64,000 nucleotides of DNA from a filamentous cyanobacterium ESFC-1 (GTDB lineage Bacteria; Cyanobacteriota; Cyanobacteriia; Cyanobacteriales; Spirulinaceae). Positions 52,147-61,299 of the stretch are shown one piece after another (positions within the stretch are counted from its first letter, which is position 1; every line of letters begins with the position of its first letter). The notes beneath the pieces are model-generated. The model was given only the letters and a program-made list of their open reading frames with translations, did not search any database and was not told the origin of the DNA. The DNA lies in the NCBI GenBank assembly GCA_000380225.1, contig KB904821.1, forward strand, positions 1,467,921-1,531,920, given 5' to 3'. The position numbers were made by a program, and so were the translations under genes.

Positions 52147-53360
52147 AGCTCTATTTTAATTTGAATGGTTGTCCCTTGTCCGGGGCTACTTTCGAGGGAA
52201 AAATCACCGCCAATAATTTGCGATCGCTCTTGCATTCCTTCTAAGCCAAAACCGGAAATGGGTTGCGATAAATCGAAGCCAATGCCATCATCTTTTAAAG
52301 TAATAATAACCCCCTCTGAGGTCGTTTGGCTTTGGAGTTGAATGGTTTTCGCTTGGCTATGTTTGCGGATGTTTTCAAGTCCTTCTTTGACAATACAATA
52401 GAGTTGATGACTGGTGGGTAAAGGCAGTTCGGGTAAATTAATATTACTATGAATAGTGAGATTATTGTTCCGTTGAAAGTTGGCAATTAAATGAGTTAAA
52501 GCTTCGTTCAAATCAAAGCATTCTTCCCGCAGAGTGGCCACAGCGCGACGCACTTCTTGTAATGATTGACTGGCCAGGGTTTTCGTGGTTTCTAACACGG
52601 GTTTTAATCCCTCTGATTGGCGTTCGTAAAGCGCTCTAGCCAGTTCGAGTTGCACGTCTAAAGCAGTGAGGGTGTGGCCGAGGGAATCGTGGATATCGCG
52701 AGCGATGCGGGTTCTTTCTAAATCTGCGGCTAGTATTTCCACTTCTTGGGCTAATGCAGCTTCGCGCTGGCGGCTTTTTCGCTCCGCGATCGCGGTCATA
52801 CAGAGTAGAATAATGAGAAAATTGGCAGCAATAGAAATACTGGTGCTATTAAGTACGATATCGAGGACTTGTAGAGGAACAGGAACGCTGGCTAATACTT
52901 CTAACTGAGCTTCTATTTGGGCAGGTTGTAGCAGTTGCGTGAGAAAGTAACGAGCGAAAACGATTTGCCAGGCAATTCCCGACGCGATCGCGGTGAAAAT
53001 AGCTTCTTTTTGTGATAACAGAAAACAACTTTTGACAATTACCAACCACAGCAACAAATCCAAGCCCCAATGGGAAAATAAGCGAGTGGCTAAAAGACAG
53101 ATTATTTCAAGCCAAATATAAGCCCGTCGCTGCCAGACCGGTCTATTTATCGGGAAATAAAAGCTTAAAACAAAAAATAAGCTAAATACACCAAAAACCA
53201 AGTAATCTCCCCCATTCACCTCGTATCCCAAAGGTTTGTAAAACAGGGGAAACAGCATTCTGAGGATGGGGATTCCCAAAGAAATCCACTCCACCACCCG
53301 CACAATTTTGGGAATGGAGGGGGAAGTTTTAAAAATAGTCTGAGTTGTCCCAAAAGTCAT
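52143..53360 (-). CDS. LiaS/DesK-type sensor histidine kinase
   Basis: A 405-residue membrane kinase. About five to six hydrophobic helices (25-200) precede a short coiled coil and a HisKA_3 box RTRIARDIHDSLGHTL (phospho-acceptor His about 222). A HATPase_c domain follows, with VKEGLENIRKHSQA, LKDDGIGFDLS and GFGLEGMQER. No extracytoplasmic sensory domain is large enough to be seen, so it may sense membrane state, as DesK does (inference). Pairs with the downstream NarL regulator. Confidence 0.94.
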   Translation of the reverse strand: MTFGTTQTIFKTSPSIPKIVRVVEWISLGIPILRMLFPLFYKPLGYEVNGGDYLVFGVFSLFFVLSFYFPINRPVWQRRAYIWLEIICLLATRLFSHWGLDLLLWLVIVKSCFLLSQKEAIFTAIASGIAWQIVFARYFLTQLLQPAQIEAQLEVLASVPVPLQVLDIVLNSTSISIAANFLIILLCMTAIAERKSRQREAALAQEVEILAADLERTRIARDIHDSLGHTLTALDVQLELARALYERQSEGLKPVLETTKTLASQSLQEVRRAVATLREECFDLNEALTHLIANFQRNNNLTIHSNINLPELPLPTSHQLYCIVKEGLENIRKHSQAKTIQLQSQTTSEGVIITLKDDGIGFDLSQPISGFGLEGMQERSQIIGGDFSLESSPGQGTTIQIKIEL

Positions 53361-53799
53361 TTCAGTTATTAGCTTCTAAGGGGCAGTGGGTAGTGGGCAG
53401 TAGGCTTGTAGGGGCGGGGAAACCCCGCCCAAGGGGGAGTGGGGATTTTACCCCAGAAAGGGAGTCAGAAACCTTGGCCTATAGGGCAGACTCTAAAAAA
53501 AGGCTAAAAGCTAGAATATATCTGGGTTTCAGCGTCAAAAAGCGAATTTAAATTTCTGGAGAGTTATCAATTTTTCTATTTAAAGGGTTGAAAAAGAAGA
53601 CTTATTACCCCTAATTCTGGGTTGTGGTGTTAATAGTGTAGCCCTAGATCGAGCTTTGATTTTAGCGAAACCCGTATCGCGATCGCCATGACTAAAGTCA
53701 TCTCAGATAATGACCTTTGACCCTAGGCAAAACCGCAACGCTCTAACTACAGTAAATATATTCTGTTTGCGAAACACACTTATCTTGCGAGATACTCTT
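53361..53799. other. Intergenic region with repeats
   Basis: GGGCAGT units (about 53383-53403), a palindrome GGGGCGGGGAAACCCCGCCC (53410-53429) and a HIP1 site near 53680. No supported gene; an open frame between 53710 and 53799 is only an N-terminal extension of the next gene. Confidence 0.6.
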
Positions 53800-54921
53800 A
53801 TGACTGCCACTGCAACCGATCTTAAAACCAAACTCGAACCCCTGATTAACCCCTGGATAAAAGGCAAAAATCATATTAACTTAGTTGTGGGTCTGGTTCA
53901 AGGAGAACAGCGTCAAATCGCTTCTTGGGGGACGCTACAGCCGTCTGGGAAAGCGGTTGACGATACCACCCTTTTTGAAATTGGGTCAGTGACTAAAGTG
54001 TTTACCATTACCCTGTTGGCAATTTTAGTCGAACAAGGCAAGTTGGCCTTAGAAACCCCTGTGAATCAAATGGGTGAGGCTTATCAGAAGTTACCGGATA
54101 CAGTCACCTTAGAAAGCCTGGCGACTCATACCTCCGGTTTACCCCGATTACCCTCAAATTTAGACAAATCTGTGCGCCAGGATAAAAATAATCCTTATAA
54201 CGCCTACACCGTTGAGGATTTGTATGAATACTTACAAACCTGGGACAATCAGCCGGGAAAAACCACGGGAATTATTAGTTATTCTAACTTGGGGGTAGGG
54301 TTGTTAGGGCATATTTTGACTGAGTTTTTAGGACTGTCTTACGAAGACGCGATCGCGCAGTATATCTGCAATCCTTTAAACTTATCCGATACTTGCATTA
54401 CCTTAAATGCCGCCCAAAAACAGCGATTTGCTCAAGGTTACAACGAAGATGGCAAACCCGTTCAACCCTGGGATTTACCCACTTTAGCAGGTGCGGGGGC
54501 GTTGCGTTCGACTGCGACAGATTTATTAACTTTTATGGCCGCAAATTGGCAATCCCCATCCTTTGCAAACCCGAAAATGCGCGAGTTACGCTATCAAGAA
54601 TTTGCCCCCAATTCCGGCTTATACGGTGTTGTAGAAAAGTTGGGAGATTGGGTACAAAAATGGCGAGGACAACCTTTAGTCCAGCGAGAAATGAGGGGAA
54701 TTAGCTTGGGCTGGATGCTCGAATATTTACCTTTGCGCGATCGCGTGGTTTATACTTATACCGGCGGAACTGCCGGACATCGAGCCTTTTGTGGTTTTAT
54801 CGAGGAAGCCCAAACGGGAGTAGTTGTTCTGTCCAATTATGGGGACGATTTCGCCAGTATATTCGGACGCTATGCCATTGATAAAGTCGGGTTGAAAATT
54901 TTAGAAACTCTGTCGATTTAA
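53800..54921 (+). CDS. Serine beta-lactamase-like hydrolase (class C/PBP4* type)
   Basis: A 373-residue serine hydrolase of the beta-lactamase/AmpC-like superfamily. The nucleophile motif is SVTK (SxxK), the YxN motif is YSN in GIISYSNLGVG, and TGGTAGHR stands for the KTG/HxG box. No signal peptide is present from ATG at 53800 (MTATATDLK), so it is probably cytoplasmic; the frame extends to 53710 without support. Substrate could be an ester or a D-amino peptide. True beta-lactam resistance is not implied. Confidence 0.9.
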   Translation: MTATATDLKTKLEPLINPWIKGKNHINLVVGLVQGEQRQIASWGTLQPSGKAVDDTTLFEIGSVTKVFTITLLAILVEQGKLALETPVNQMGEAYQKLPDTVTLESLATHTSGLPRLPSNLDKSVRQDKNNPYNAYTVEDLYEYLQTWDNQPGKTTGIISYSNLGVGLLGHILTEFLGLSYEDAIAQYICNPLNLSDTCITLNAAQKQRFAQGYNEDGKPVQPWDLPTLAGAGALRSTATDLLTFMAANWQSPSFANPKMRELRYQEFAPNSGLYGVVEKLGDWVQKWRGQPLVQREMRGISLGWMLEYLPLRDRVVYTYTGGTAGHRAFCGFIEEAQTGVVVLSNYGDDFASIFGRYAIDKVGLKILETLSI

Positions 54922-55133
54922 TTAGGCAATGGGCTTTTTCAGTTATCAGTCAACCGCTTGGGAGAGGGGAAGGAGAAACAAGTTTCTATAACAAGTGTTA
55001 TGTTTTCTGTTCCCTGCGAAGCCCAATAATAACAACGTTCTTGGGTACTAAACAAAATTTCAAATACCCCTTGCACCTCACGTTACGTCAGGTTCTAGGA
55101 TGAAGGCAACAACCGCCCAAAAGCTTATTTCTT

Positions 55134-56366
55134 ATGCAAAACCCGCAGATATCAAAAGCACTCAAAATCGGAGAACTCGCGCAACAAACGGGACTTTCCA
55201 TTCGGACATTACATTATTATGACGAAATTGGTTTGCTTAGTCCGTCCCAACGTACTGAAGCGGGACATCGCCTTTATAACGATGAAGATATCTCCTGTTT
55301 GCAGCAAATTCTCTCGTTGCGACAGTTGGGTTTTGCCCTCAAAGAAATTCGCGCTTGTTTAGCAAATCCTGACTTTTCTTTACCGAAAATTGTCGATCTC
55401 CATCGTGCCAAAATTCGCGAAGAAATGGCATTATCACGGACATTACTCAAACAATTAGACGCGATCGCGACAGAAATTGCAACAACTCAAACGGTGGCGG
55501 TTGAAAACCTTATTCAAGTCATGGAGACGATTACTATGTCCCAAAAATACTTTACCCCAGAACAGCAAAATCTTCTCGAAGCCCGCTTTCAGGAAGTAGA
55601 AACCGAGTGGCAAGATTTAGTTTCCCAAGCCCAAGCGAAAATGCGCCAGGGGGTAGATTTCAGCCATCCGGCGGTGCAATGGTTAGCGAATCGTTGGCAA
55701 GCTGCGATGAAGTCTTTAATCGGGGGAGATGCGGCGATTTATCGTGCTTTAGCGCAAGTTTATCAACAAGCAGAAGTTGAGGATGTGAGTTGGGGGGCAA
55801 TGGATAATGCAACTTTAGAATATATCTTGAAAGCTTGTGCTTTTAGCCATTTGGGCCAGGATATTCAATTGCAACTATCTGAAACGAATTATACCCAAGA
55901 CGCGATCGCGGTTATCGAGTTAGGACAAGCCGCAATTCATCAACTCAATCTCGATATTTTTGGCACAGAAGGCATTTTACTGGGCTTAATTGCCCAAAAA
56001 AACAGCCTTGCCGCCCAAATGTTACAAAATGCCGGAATTACTCTTACTCAAGCTCAAAACGAAATTATCGGGCAATTGGGAGAACGTTCAGCCCCCTCAA
56101 TCCCTCTACCTCCTCCGGGTAAAATGCCTTTTGCTTATCGCACAATGCGCGTGTTAGAGTTAGCTCGTCAGAAAGCCGAATGCCTACCCCAAAAACGCAT
56201 TACCCCCGAATGTTTGCTCTGGGGAATATTACAAGAAACTGTGGAAGTTGAGGCTGAAAATCAACCGTCTGGAGTAGCTAGTCGCGTTCTGCGAGAGAGA
56301 TTTGGGATTAATTTAACGGCACTTGAGCAACAAGTCAAAACGGCAATATCTAGGTTTTCCGAATAG
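55134..56366 (+). CDS. MerR regulator fused to TipAS-like and Clp-N-like domains
   Basis: A 410-residue regulator. The MerR HTH and dimerisation helix (about 8-115) contain KIGELAQQTGLSIRTLHYYD and EAGHRLYNDEDI. A helical TipAS-like ligand domain (about 130-245) has YFTPEQQNLLEARFQEVE, HPAVQWLANRW and DATLEY-like NATLEYILKAC. The C-terminal third (about 250-410) resembles a double Clp N-terminal repeat (FGTEGILLGLIAQKNSLAAQ and ITPECLLWGILQE). The first two domains match the TipA-type drug sensor. The Clp-N fusion is unusual and may bind a protein or small molecule. It lies between two serine hydrolases, which it may control. Confidence 0.88.
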   Translation: MQNPQISKALKIGELAQQTGLSIRTLHYYDEIGLLSPSQRTEAGHRLYNDEDISCLQQILSLRQLGFALKEIRACLANPDFSLPKIVDLHRAKIREEMALSRTLLKQLDAIATEIATTQTVAVENLIQVMETITMSQKYFTPEQQNLLEARFQEVETEWQDLVSQAQAKMRQGVDFSHPAVQWLANRWQAAMKSLIGGDAAIYRALAQVYQQAEVEDVSWGAMDNATLEYILKACAFSHLGQDIQLQLSETNYTQDAIAVIELGQAAIHQLNLDIFGTEGILLGLIAQKNSLAAQMLQNAGITLTQAQNEIIGQLGERSAPSIPLPPPGKMPFAYRTMRVLELARQKAECLPQKRITPECLLWGILQETVEVEAENQPSGVASRVLRERFGINLTALEQQVKTAISRFSE

Positions 56367-56387
56367 TTTTAAAATTAGCAAGTAGCT

Positions 56388-56452
56388 AGAACCTCGGTTT
56401 CTTATTGGCTTATCCCATTAACTTAAAATTTATCCCAAGAAACCGGGGTTCT
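56388..56452. repeat. Palindromic CCTCGGTTTCT element
   Basis: 15-bp inverted repeat with one mismatch, 56388-56402 and 56438-56452, 21 bp after the MerR-fusion stop. Member of the CCCCGGTTTCT family; may serve as a terminator. Confidence 0.75.
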
Positions 56453-56492
56453 GAATCCTCACGATTGAATCAACAAAGTACTGGAGATTACA

Positions 56493-56570
56493 ATGGATTT
56501 TATGACGTTGTTTCTTTGCATTTTGGTTGGTATTTTCTTAATAATTGGTATTGAATTAACGAAATATTGA
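56493..56570 (+). CDS. Candidate 25-residue single-pass membrane microprotein
   Basis: ATG at 56493 is preceded by GGAG with 6-nt spacing and opens 25 codons to a TGA at 56568. The peptide starts MDFMTLFLCILVG, continues IFLIIGIELTKY, and is almost entirely one hydrophobic helix with a polar C-terminus. It lies 17 bp before the second serine hydrolase. It could be a membrane microprotein, a leader peptide or a type I toxin. I do not recognise it as a photosystem or cytochrome b6f small subunit. The ribosome binding site is the main support. Confidence 0.45.
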   Translation: MDFMTLFLCILVGIFLIIGIELTKY

Positions 56571-56587
56571 AAATTATACGGGATTAG

Positions 56588-57784
56588 ATGATGTTATACC
56601 GTTGCATTTTAGTTACTTTTTTAGGGGTAATTAGCGTACATACTTCGGCTCAAGCTGAACCCAAAAACTCTGATTGCCAACATACAGAAACTTATCAAGG
56701 AGAACCGCTATATTCTGATTTTAATGGGGAAAGACTACCCTCCAGTTTCAATTTTTCGGGTAACTTAGAACCTGAGTTAACCACACAACTGAATGAAGCG
56801 GTAAACTGGACGCTACAAAATACAAATACGCCAGGAATTACGGCGGCGGTTGGTATTCGCGATCGCGGAATTTGGTCTACTACAAATGGTTTGGCATCGA
56901 CGCAACCGCCTACAAAAGCTAATGATGATTCTGTGTTTTGGTGGGCGAGCGTCGGAAAAATGTTTACCGCTTCCATTATATTACAAATGGTAGCAGAAAA
57001 TCAATTATCCCTAGATCAAACTATTGATAATTGGTTTTCCGATTATCCCCAAGCGCAATCTATCACAATTCGCGATTTATTGACCCATACTGGGGGCGTT
57101 TTTAGCTTTCAACAAGACCGAGAATTTCGCCGTCGAATTGGCTATTCAACCCCTGAAGAACTGATCGCACTTTCAGCCCAACAGGGAGCAGATTTCTGTC
57201 CGGGAATGTATTGGTATTACTCGAATACAGGCTATGTGATATTGGCTAGAATCATCGAGGCGATCGCGCATCAACCTTTTGCTGAAGTTGTAGACAACCG
57301 TTTGATTCAACCTTTAGGATTAACCCAAACTTATGCCCTCGATTTTCAAGCTTTACCCCCTCAACTCGCCAGGGGTCATATTGAGGGAAAACCCGACCCA
57401 AAATTTAAACCCAGTTTACCATTTGGGGCAGCAAATATTGTCGCTTCTGCCGAAGATATGGTAGTTTTTCTAGCTGCTTTATTATCAGGAGAAGTTTATC
57501 CTCGCTCTGCATTACAAGAAAGCCTTTCTACTCTTTATCCTATGTTTGACGATGGCACTTACTACGGTCAAGGCATTATGCTTTACGACCTCGATCGCGA
57601 AGGAGATTCTGTGCAATGGTTGGGTCATAGTGGCGGCAGTCCAAGTGTTAGAGCAGTTGTCGCTTATGACTTAGAGCGAGATATTTTTGTGGCCGTTGCC
57701 ATGAATGGTAATGTTCCGGCTGAAGCCCTCGCTTATCGCTTGGTGGAGATTGTTGAAAGTTATCGAGAATCTAATGGAGATTAA
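56588..57784 (+). CDS. Exported serine beta-lactamase-like hydrolase/DD-peptidase
   Basis: A 398-residue periplasmic hydrolase. Signal peptide 1-24 (...HTSAQAEPK), nucleophile WASVGKMFTAS (SxxK), YYSNTGYVI (YxN) and the third box HSGGSPSVRA. It aligns with D-Ala-D-Ala carboxypeptidase and AmpH-like proteins acting on peptidoglycan or D-amino esters. The mature N-terminus has a Cys in NSDCQHTE. It is the second enzyme of this fold in the region, the other being intracellular. Confidence 0.92.
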   Translation: MMLYRCILVTFLGVISVHTSAQAEPKNSDCQHTETYQGEPLYSDFNGERLPSSFNFSGNLEPELTTQLNEAVNWTLQNTNTPGITAAVGIRDRGIWSTTNGLASTQPPTKANDDSVFWWASVGKMFTASIILQMVAENQLSLDQTIDNWFSDYPQAQSITIRDLLTHTGGVFSFQQDREFRRRIGYSTPEELIALSAQQGADFCPGMYWYYSNTGYVILARIIEAIAHQPFAEVVDNRLIQPLGLTQTYALDFQALPPQLARGHIEGKPDPKFKPSLPFGAANIVASAEDMVVFLAALLSGEVYPRSALQESLSTLYPMFDDGTYYGQGIMLYDLDREGDSVQWLGHSGGSPSVRAVVAYDLERDIFVAVAMNGNVPAEALAYRLVEIVESYRESNGD

Positions 57785-58430
57785 TATGAAAAATAACCAG
57801 TTTTACAGAACAACGATTTCTTATTGGCTAACTCGATTAAGTAATATTATTAAGACGGTGCGTTACACTTCGTTAACGCACCCTAATGCTGCGACACAGC
57901 TAAAATAAGGCTTTAGCTGTAGGTTGGGTAGAACAAAGTGAAACCCAACAAAGCGTAAGCTTGGACGGGGAAAAGAGCGCCCCTACTAGAAACATGAAAT
58001 GTTATTGGGTTTCGTAACCTCAACCCAACTACTGCTCGATTAAGTTAAAATTCAACCCTAGAAAATAGATTTTATCTTAAGTTGAGGCTCCAGTTTTCTA
58101 CCTTACATTATTGATAGTATTTTTATTTGAGACGTAAACTCAGATTGCGTTTTTTCTTAATAGTATCTCTGTTATAGAATCGAGGCTGAGCCTCGTTTGG
58201 TGCGTCCCTTGGTAAAACCAAGGAACGAGATTAGGGGGTTTACATCCAATTTGTAAATACTATATTACTCCACGATTTACTTAAAATAACTAAGAAGGCG
58301 CAAACATTGCACCCCTAGGAAATATCCCTTTGGTAGAAACAAGGAACAAGGTTAAATTTATACATTGTTAATTGTTAATTGTACATTGTTAATTGTTAAT
58401 TGTTAATTGTTAATTGTTAATTGTACATTG
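57785..58430. repeat. Repeat-rich intergenic region
   Basis: No gene seen. Palindrome GGTGCGTTA / TTAACGCACC at 57857-57882, a REP-like TGCGACACAGCTAAAA at 57890, a GTTGGGT/ACCCAAC pair near 57924-57950, and a GGACGGGG palindrome near 57962. The region ends in tandem TTGTTAA/TTGTACA units (58365-58434) that overlap the last codon of the TetR gene. Confidence 0.8.
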
Positions 58431-59000
58431 TTAACCGATCGCGTGAAGTTGACGATTCAATAATTCTAAATAAATTTCAGGTTCTAATGGCCGATCTTGT
58501 ACCATTGAATCAATCGCTAAACCGTTGACAAAAGCGAGTAAATTGCGGGCTTCGAGGTCAGGATTAATGCGAGGGGAAATGATATCTTCGGCTTGTAGGG
58601 CTTGGATTTCTTGGGCGATCGCGTCTTTGAGTTGAGCCGCGCGTTTTTGATGTTCTTGCATTAATTCGTCGCGACCCACCGCATAACCGAGAAAAGCCAG
58701 CCAAACTTGCAAAATTTCGGTTAAATCGGGGTTAATGGGCAACATTACCGCTAACATTCGCCCCAAGCGTTCGATGCCTTCAACTTCGGGGGAAAGGGCT
58801 TGCATGGGTTCGAGGAGTTTTTCGGTGACGCGATCGAGAACAAATAACATCAACTCGTCTTTGTTGCGGAAGTGATGGGTAATGACTCCGATAGTCGTTC
58901 CCAATTCCTGGGCGATCGCACGCAAACTTGCCCGATCGACTCCTTCTTGGAGGATAACCCGCCACGCGGCTTCTGACACTTCAATCTGGCGATCGCTCAT
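58431..59000 (-). CDS. TetR-family transcriptional regulator
   Basis: A 189-residue regulator. The N-terminal HTH (about 5-50) contains RASLRAIAQELGTTIGVITHHFRNKDEL, and the C-terminal helical domain is BetI/TetR_C-like (ILQVWLAFLGYAVGRDEL, NLLAFVNGLAIDSMV). ATG at 59000. Two matching operator-like palindromes lie 38-80 bp upstream in the divergent promoter region, so self-regulation and control of the facing membrane-protein gene are likely. Confidence 0.93.
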   Translation of the reverse strand: MSDRQIEVSEAAWRVILQEGVDRASLRAIAQELGTTIGVITHHFRNKDELMLFVLDRVTEKLLEPMQALSPEVEGIERLGRMLAVMLPINPDLTEILQVWLAFLGYAVGRDELMQEHQKRAAQLKDAIAQEIQALQAEDIISPRINPDLEARNLLAFVNGLAIDSMVQDRPLEPEIYLELLNRQLHAIG

Positions 59001-59025
59001 AACCTCTAACTCAAAAAATAACCTA

Positions 59026-59055
59026 TTGACACCTTAACATAACAGTTGTTATGCT
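59026..59055 (+). promoter_or_regulatory. Candidate promoter for the small membrane protein gene
   Basis: TTGACA (59026-59031), 18-bp spacer, TATGCT (59050-59055), about 105 bp before the start codon. The first operator palindrome covers the spacer and the -10 box, an ideal position for repression. Confidence 0.55.
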
Positions 59056-59080
59056 CAACATAATAACAGTTGTTATGTTG
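59038..59080. promoter_or_regulatory. Tandem TetR operator palindromes
   Basis: Two copies of ATAACAGTTGTTATG: CATAACA-GT-TGTTATG at 59038-59053, and a second within CAACATAA...TTATGTTG at 59056-59080. Their centres are 24 bp apart. They lie between the divergent TetR gene and the 59161 gene. Confidence 0.75.
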
Positions 59081-59160
59081 ACGAACGGCTTTTGTAGCCT
59101 AGGTTTGTTATCCCGATTACCCAATTCTGGACGGGGAAACCCCGCCCCTACAACCCCATA

Positions 59161-59562
59161 ATGATTATGCTGAATATCAATTCTCCTTCTCGTCTTGTCG
59201 CAGGTTTCCTGGGTGCTTTAATTGTGTCCTTTGCGACGCTAGTTCCCGGTGGCTTGATTGAAACGCGGGACTTCTCTCACCTCGATCCGATTGTCTTTTG
59301 GGGCTTCAATGCCTTTTTGATTGGCTTGGCTATTGGGGGTTTGGGGACGTTGTACTTTTTATGGAAGAATAGTCGTCAGGCTTATAAATTCGCGATCGCG
59401 ATCGCTTGGTTGTATATTGTCGTGTTTATCCTCGATTGGGCGCAAGTTTTCCCCGTTTCCAGTGACTCTATGAGCGTTGCTTTGTGTGGGATTGAAATTT
59501 TCGGGGCAGTTTGCTGTGCGTATGTTATCGCCTTTTCCCACAAAGCCTTGGGACATTTCTAA
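59161..59562 (+). CDS. Small four-helix membrane protein
   Basis: A 133-residue integral membrane protein with about four hydrophobic helices (12-34, 45-68, 77-97, 105-126) and no recognised catalytic motif. ATG at 59161, with a second ATG two codons later. It is divergent from the TetR gene and is likely its regulatory target. Efflux or an uncharacterised stress role is only a guess. Confidence 0.8.
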   Translation: MIMLNINSPSRLVAGFLGALIVSFATLVPGGLIETRDFSHLDPIVFWGFNAFLIGLAIGGLGTLYFLWKNSRQAYKFAIAIAWLYIVVFILDWAQVFPVSSDSMSVALCGIEIFGAVCCAYVIAFSHKALGHF

Positions 59563-59635
59563 TCTCAGTGATTTTTCGGAATCAAATCAACATCGTTTGA
59601 AGTAAGGATCGTTATGTTGTATTGATTTTGAGATT

Positions 59636-60532
59636 ATGCGTTACCTTATTTCTACTTTATTTTCTGTTGGTGCGATCGCGACAATGGGATGGTTCTCTCC
59701 TGCGATCGCGCAATCGGAAATCAACATGAGTTACGATAGCCCCAGTTTCCAAAATCGCGAAATTACCGCCGATAATGTCAAAGTTTCCGTAAGTTACGAC
59801 AAAAACGAAAATACTGGCAACGAGTTACGTTATACCTTGTATTACAACAACCAAGAACAACTCACCGCCGTAGAAGATGATGCCTTTATGATCGGAAACG
59901 TGAGTTTCGACGACTTAGACAACAACGGTACATCGGAAGTCATTGTCCAAACCTATAGCGGCGGCGCTCACTGTTGTACGGCTTATAAAGTGTATACTTG
60001 GCAAGACGGCGAATTTGTTATGGCGCAACTTGGCCCGGCTGATGGGAGTGGGGGTGAGTTCAAAGACATAGACAGCGACGGTAACAGCGAGTTTATCACC
60101 TTCGATCAAAACTTTTTCTACGCCTTTAGTTCCTATGCTGGCTCATTTCCCCCGTCGATTATCCTCACCTTTCGCGATGGGAACTTTGAGGAAGTCACCC
60201 AGCAATATCCCCAGTATATCCGTTCTCAAGCTTGGCGAAAGTATCTCCGCGTTCGGGATAACCAGTACAGTAACGGTGTCCTCGCGGGTTATGTCGCCGA
60301 TAAAATCCTGTTAGGGGAGTTTGAAGAAGGCTGGAATTTCATGCTGGCGCACTACGATCGCGACCCGGATATGCAATACAATATCTACGATGACGATGGT
60401 GAAGTGATTGGTCGTCACCCGGATTTTCCCTCAGCCTTGAGAGCCTTTTTAATTGATACAGGTTATCTCAATCGCAACAATCAACCCCGTCGCAATCTTA
60501 GCTTAAGAGATAATACTTCTTTAGGGTTCTAG
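59636..60532 (+). CDS. Secreted protein with Ca2+-binding-like loops
   Basis: A 298-residue exported protein, signal peptide 1-25 (...SPAIAQS). The middle part has FG-GAP/VCBS-like loops rich in Asp/Asn, DDLDNNGTSEVIVQTYSGG and KDIDSDGNSEFITFD, likely Ca2+ sites, next to a GGAHCCTAY double Cys. The C-terminal half is helical (WRKYLRVRDNQYSNGVLAG) and ends RRNLSLRDNTSLGF. Function unknown. Its stop overlaps the convergent gene's stop by 4 nt. Confidence 0.83.
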   Translation: MRYLISTLFSVGAIATMGWFSPAIAQSEINMSYDSPSFQNREITADNVKVSVSYDKNENTGNELRYTLYYNNQEQLTAVEDDAFMIGNVSFDDLDNNGTSEVIVQTYSGGAHCCTAYKVYTWQDGEFVMAQLGPADGSGGEFKDIDSDGNSEFITFDQNFFYAFSSYAGSFPPSIILTFRDGNFEEVTQQYPQYIRSQAWRKYLRVRDNQYSNGVLAGYVADKILLGEFEEGWNFMLAHYDRDPDMQYNIYDDDGEVIGRHPDFPSALRAFLIDTGYLNRNNQPRRNLSLRDNTSLGF

Positions 60533-61062
60533 GGACTGGAAACAGTATAAATAATCTTACTCACCGCACCCGTATCTGTTCGCATCAACTCTAGGAAATT
60601 GCCTGCGCCGAGTTCTGGGACGGTATTATCGTATAAAACGCGCTCAGAAGTCACTTCGCTGGCTTGCTCTAGGCTGAGTTCTCCGCGACTGATGATTTTG
60701 CCGTATTCTCTAGCTTGGGGGATAGAAACGGGGTTTTCTAGCTCTAGAATGGCTTGAGCATAAGCGGTAGAATCGGCCTTGGTGGTGAGGGTGGCGTTGG
60801 CAAATTCATGTTGGCGGCGATAGCTGCAATAATCGGGTAGTTTGTAGTATTGACAAGCATCATCCCACCAGGGAATATACCAAAACAAGTCTTGGGAAAA
60901 GGGGCGATCGCTAAAGCGGGTATCTTCAGGAACCACGGTTAAATAGTCATCTGGGTTATTCTGCGCGATCGCCCGGCTGTGAGGAAAAGCAAAAACAATC
61001 AAACTAGAGAAAATCAAGGCAATTGCCCAAAAAGATCGAGATAAAGTTTTTATATTTATCAT
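60529..61062 (-). CDS. Secreted hypothetical protein
   Basis: A 177-residue exported protein: a signal peptide of about 34 residues (WAIALIFSSLIVFAFPHSRAI...AQN), then a short domain with two Cys (DDACQYYKLPDYCSYRRQ) and a C-terminal part ending MRTDTGAVSKIIYTVSSP. No family recognised. Convergent and overlapping with the preceding gene by 4 nt. Confidence 0.75.
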   Translation of the reverse strand: MINIKTLSRSFWAIALIFSSLIVFAFPHSRAIAQNNPDDYLTVVPEDTRFSDRPFSQDLFWYIPWWDDACQYYKLPDYCSYRRQHEFANATLTTKADSTAYAQAILELENPVSIPQAREYGKIISRGELSLEQASEVTSERVLYDNTVPELGAGNFLELMRTDTGAVSKIIYTVSSP

Positions 61063-61299
61063 AAGAATTTTTAGGGAATGGTAAATTATTTATTTTTATT
61101 TTAGGGTGTTTAATGATTTAAAGTGTCGCTCTTGGGGTAGAATTCGCCTTATCTTCCCAAATCTTGGTGACTCTCGCGATCGCTTCTCTTTATTCCGAGT
61201 AATCCTTGATGAAACTTGTTCTCAATGTTTTGAGGATGTGTTTAAAATAAAGACAAACGGCTGATTTTACGATCTTGTTGTCATTGAATAAAGACCTTG

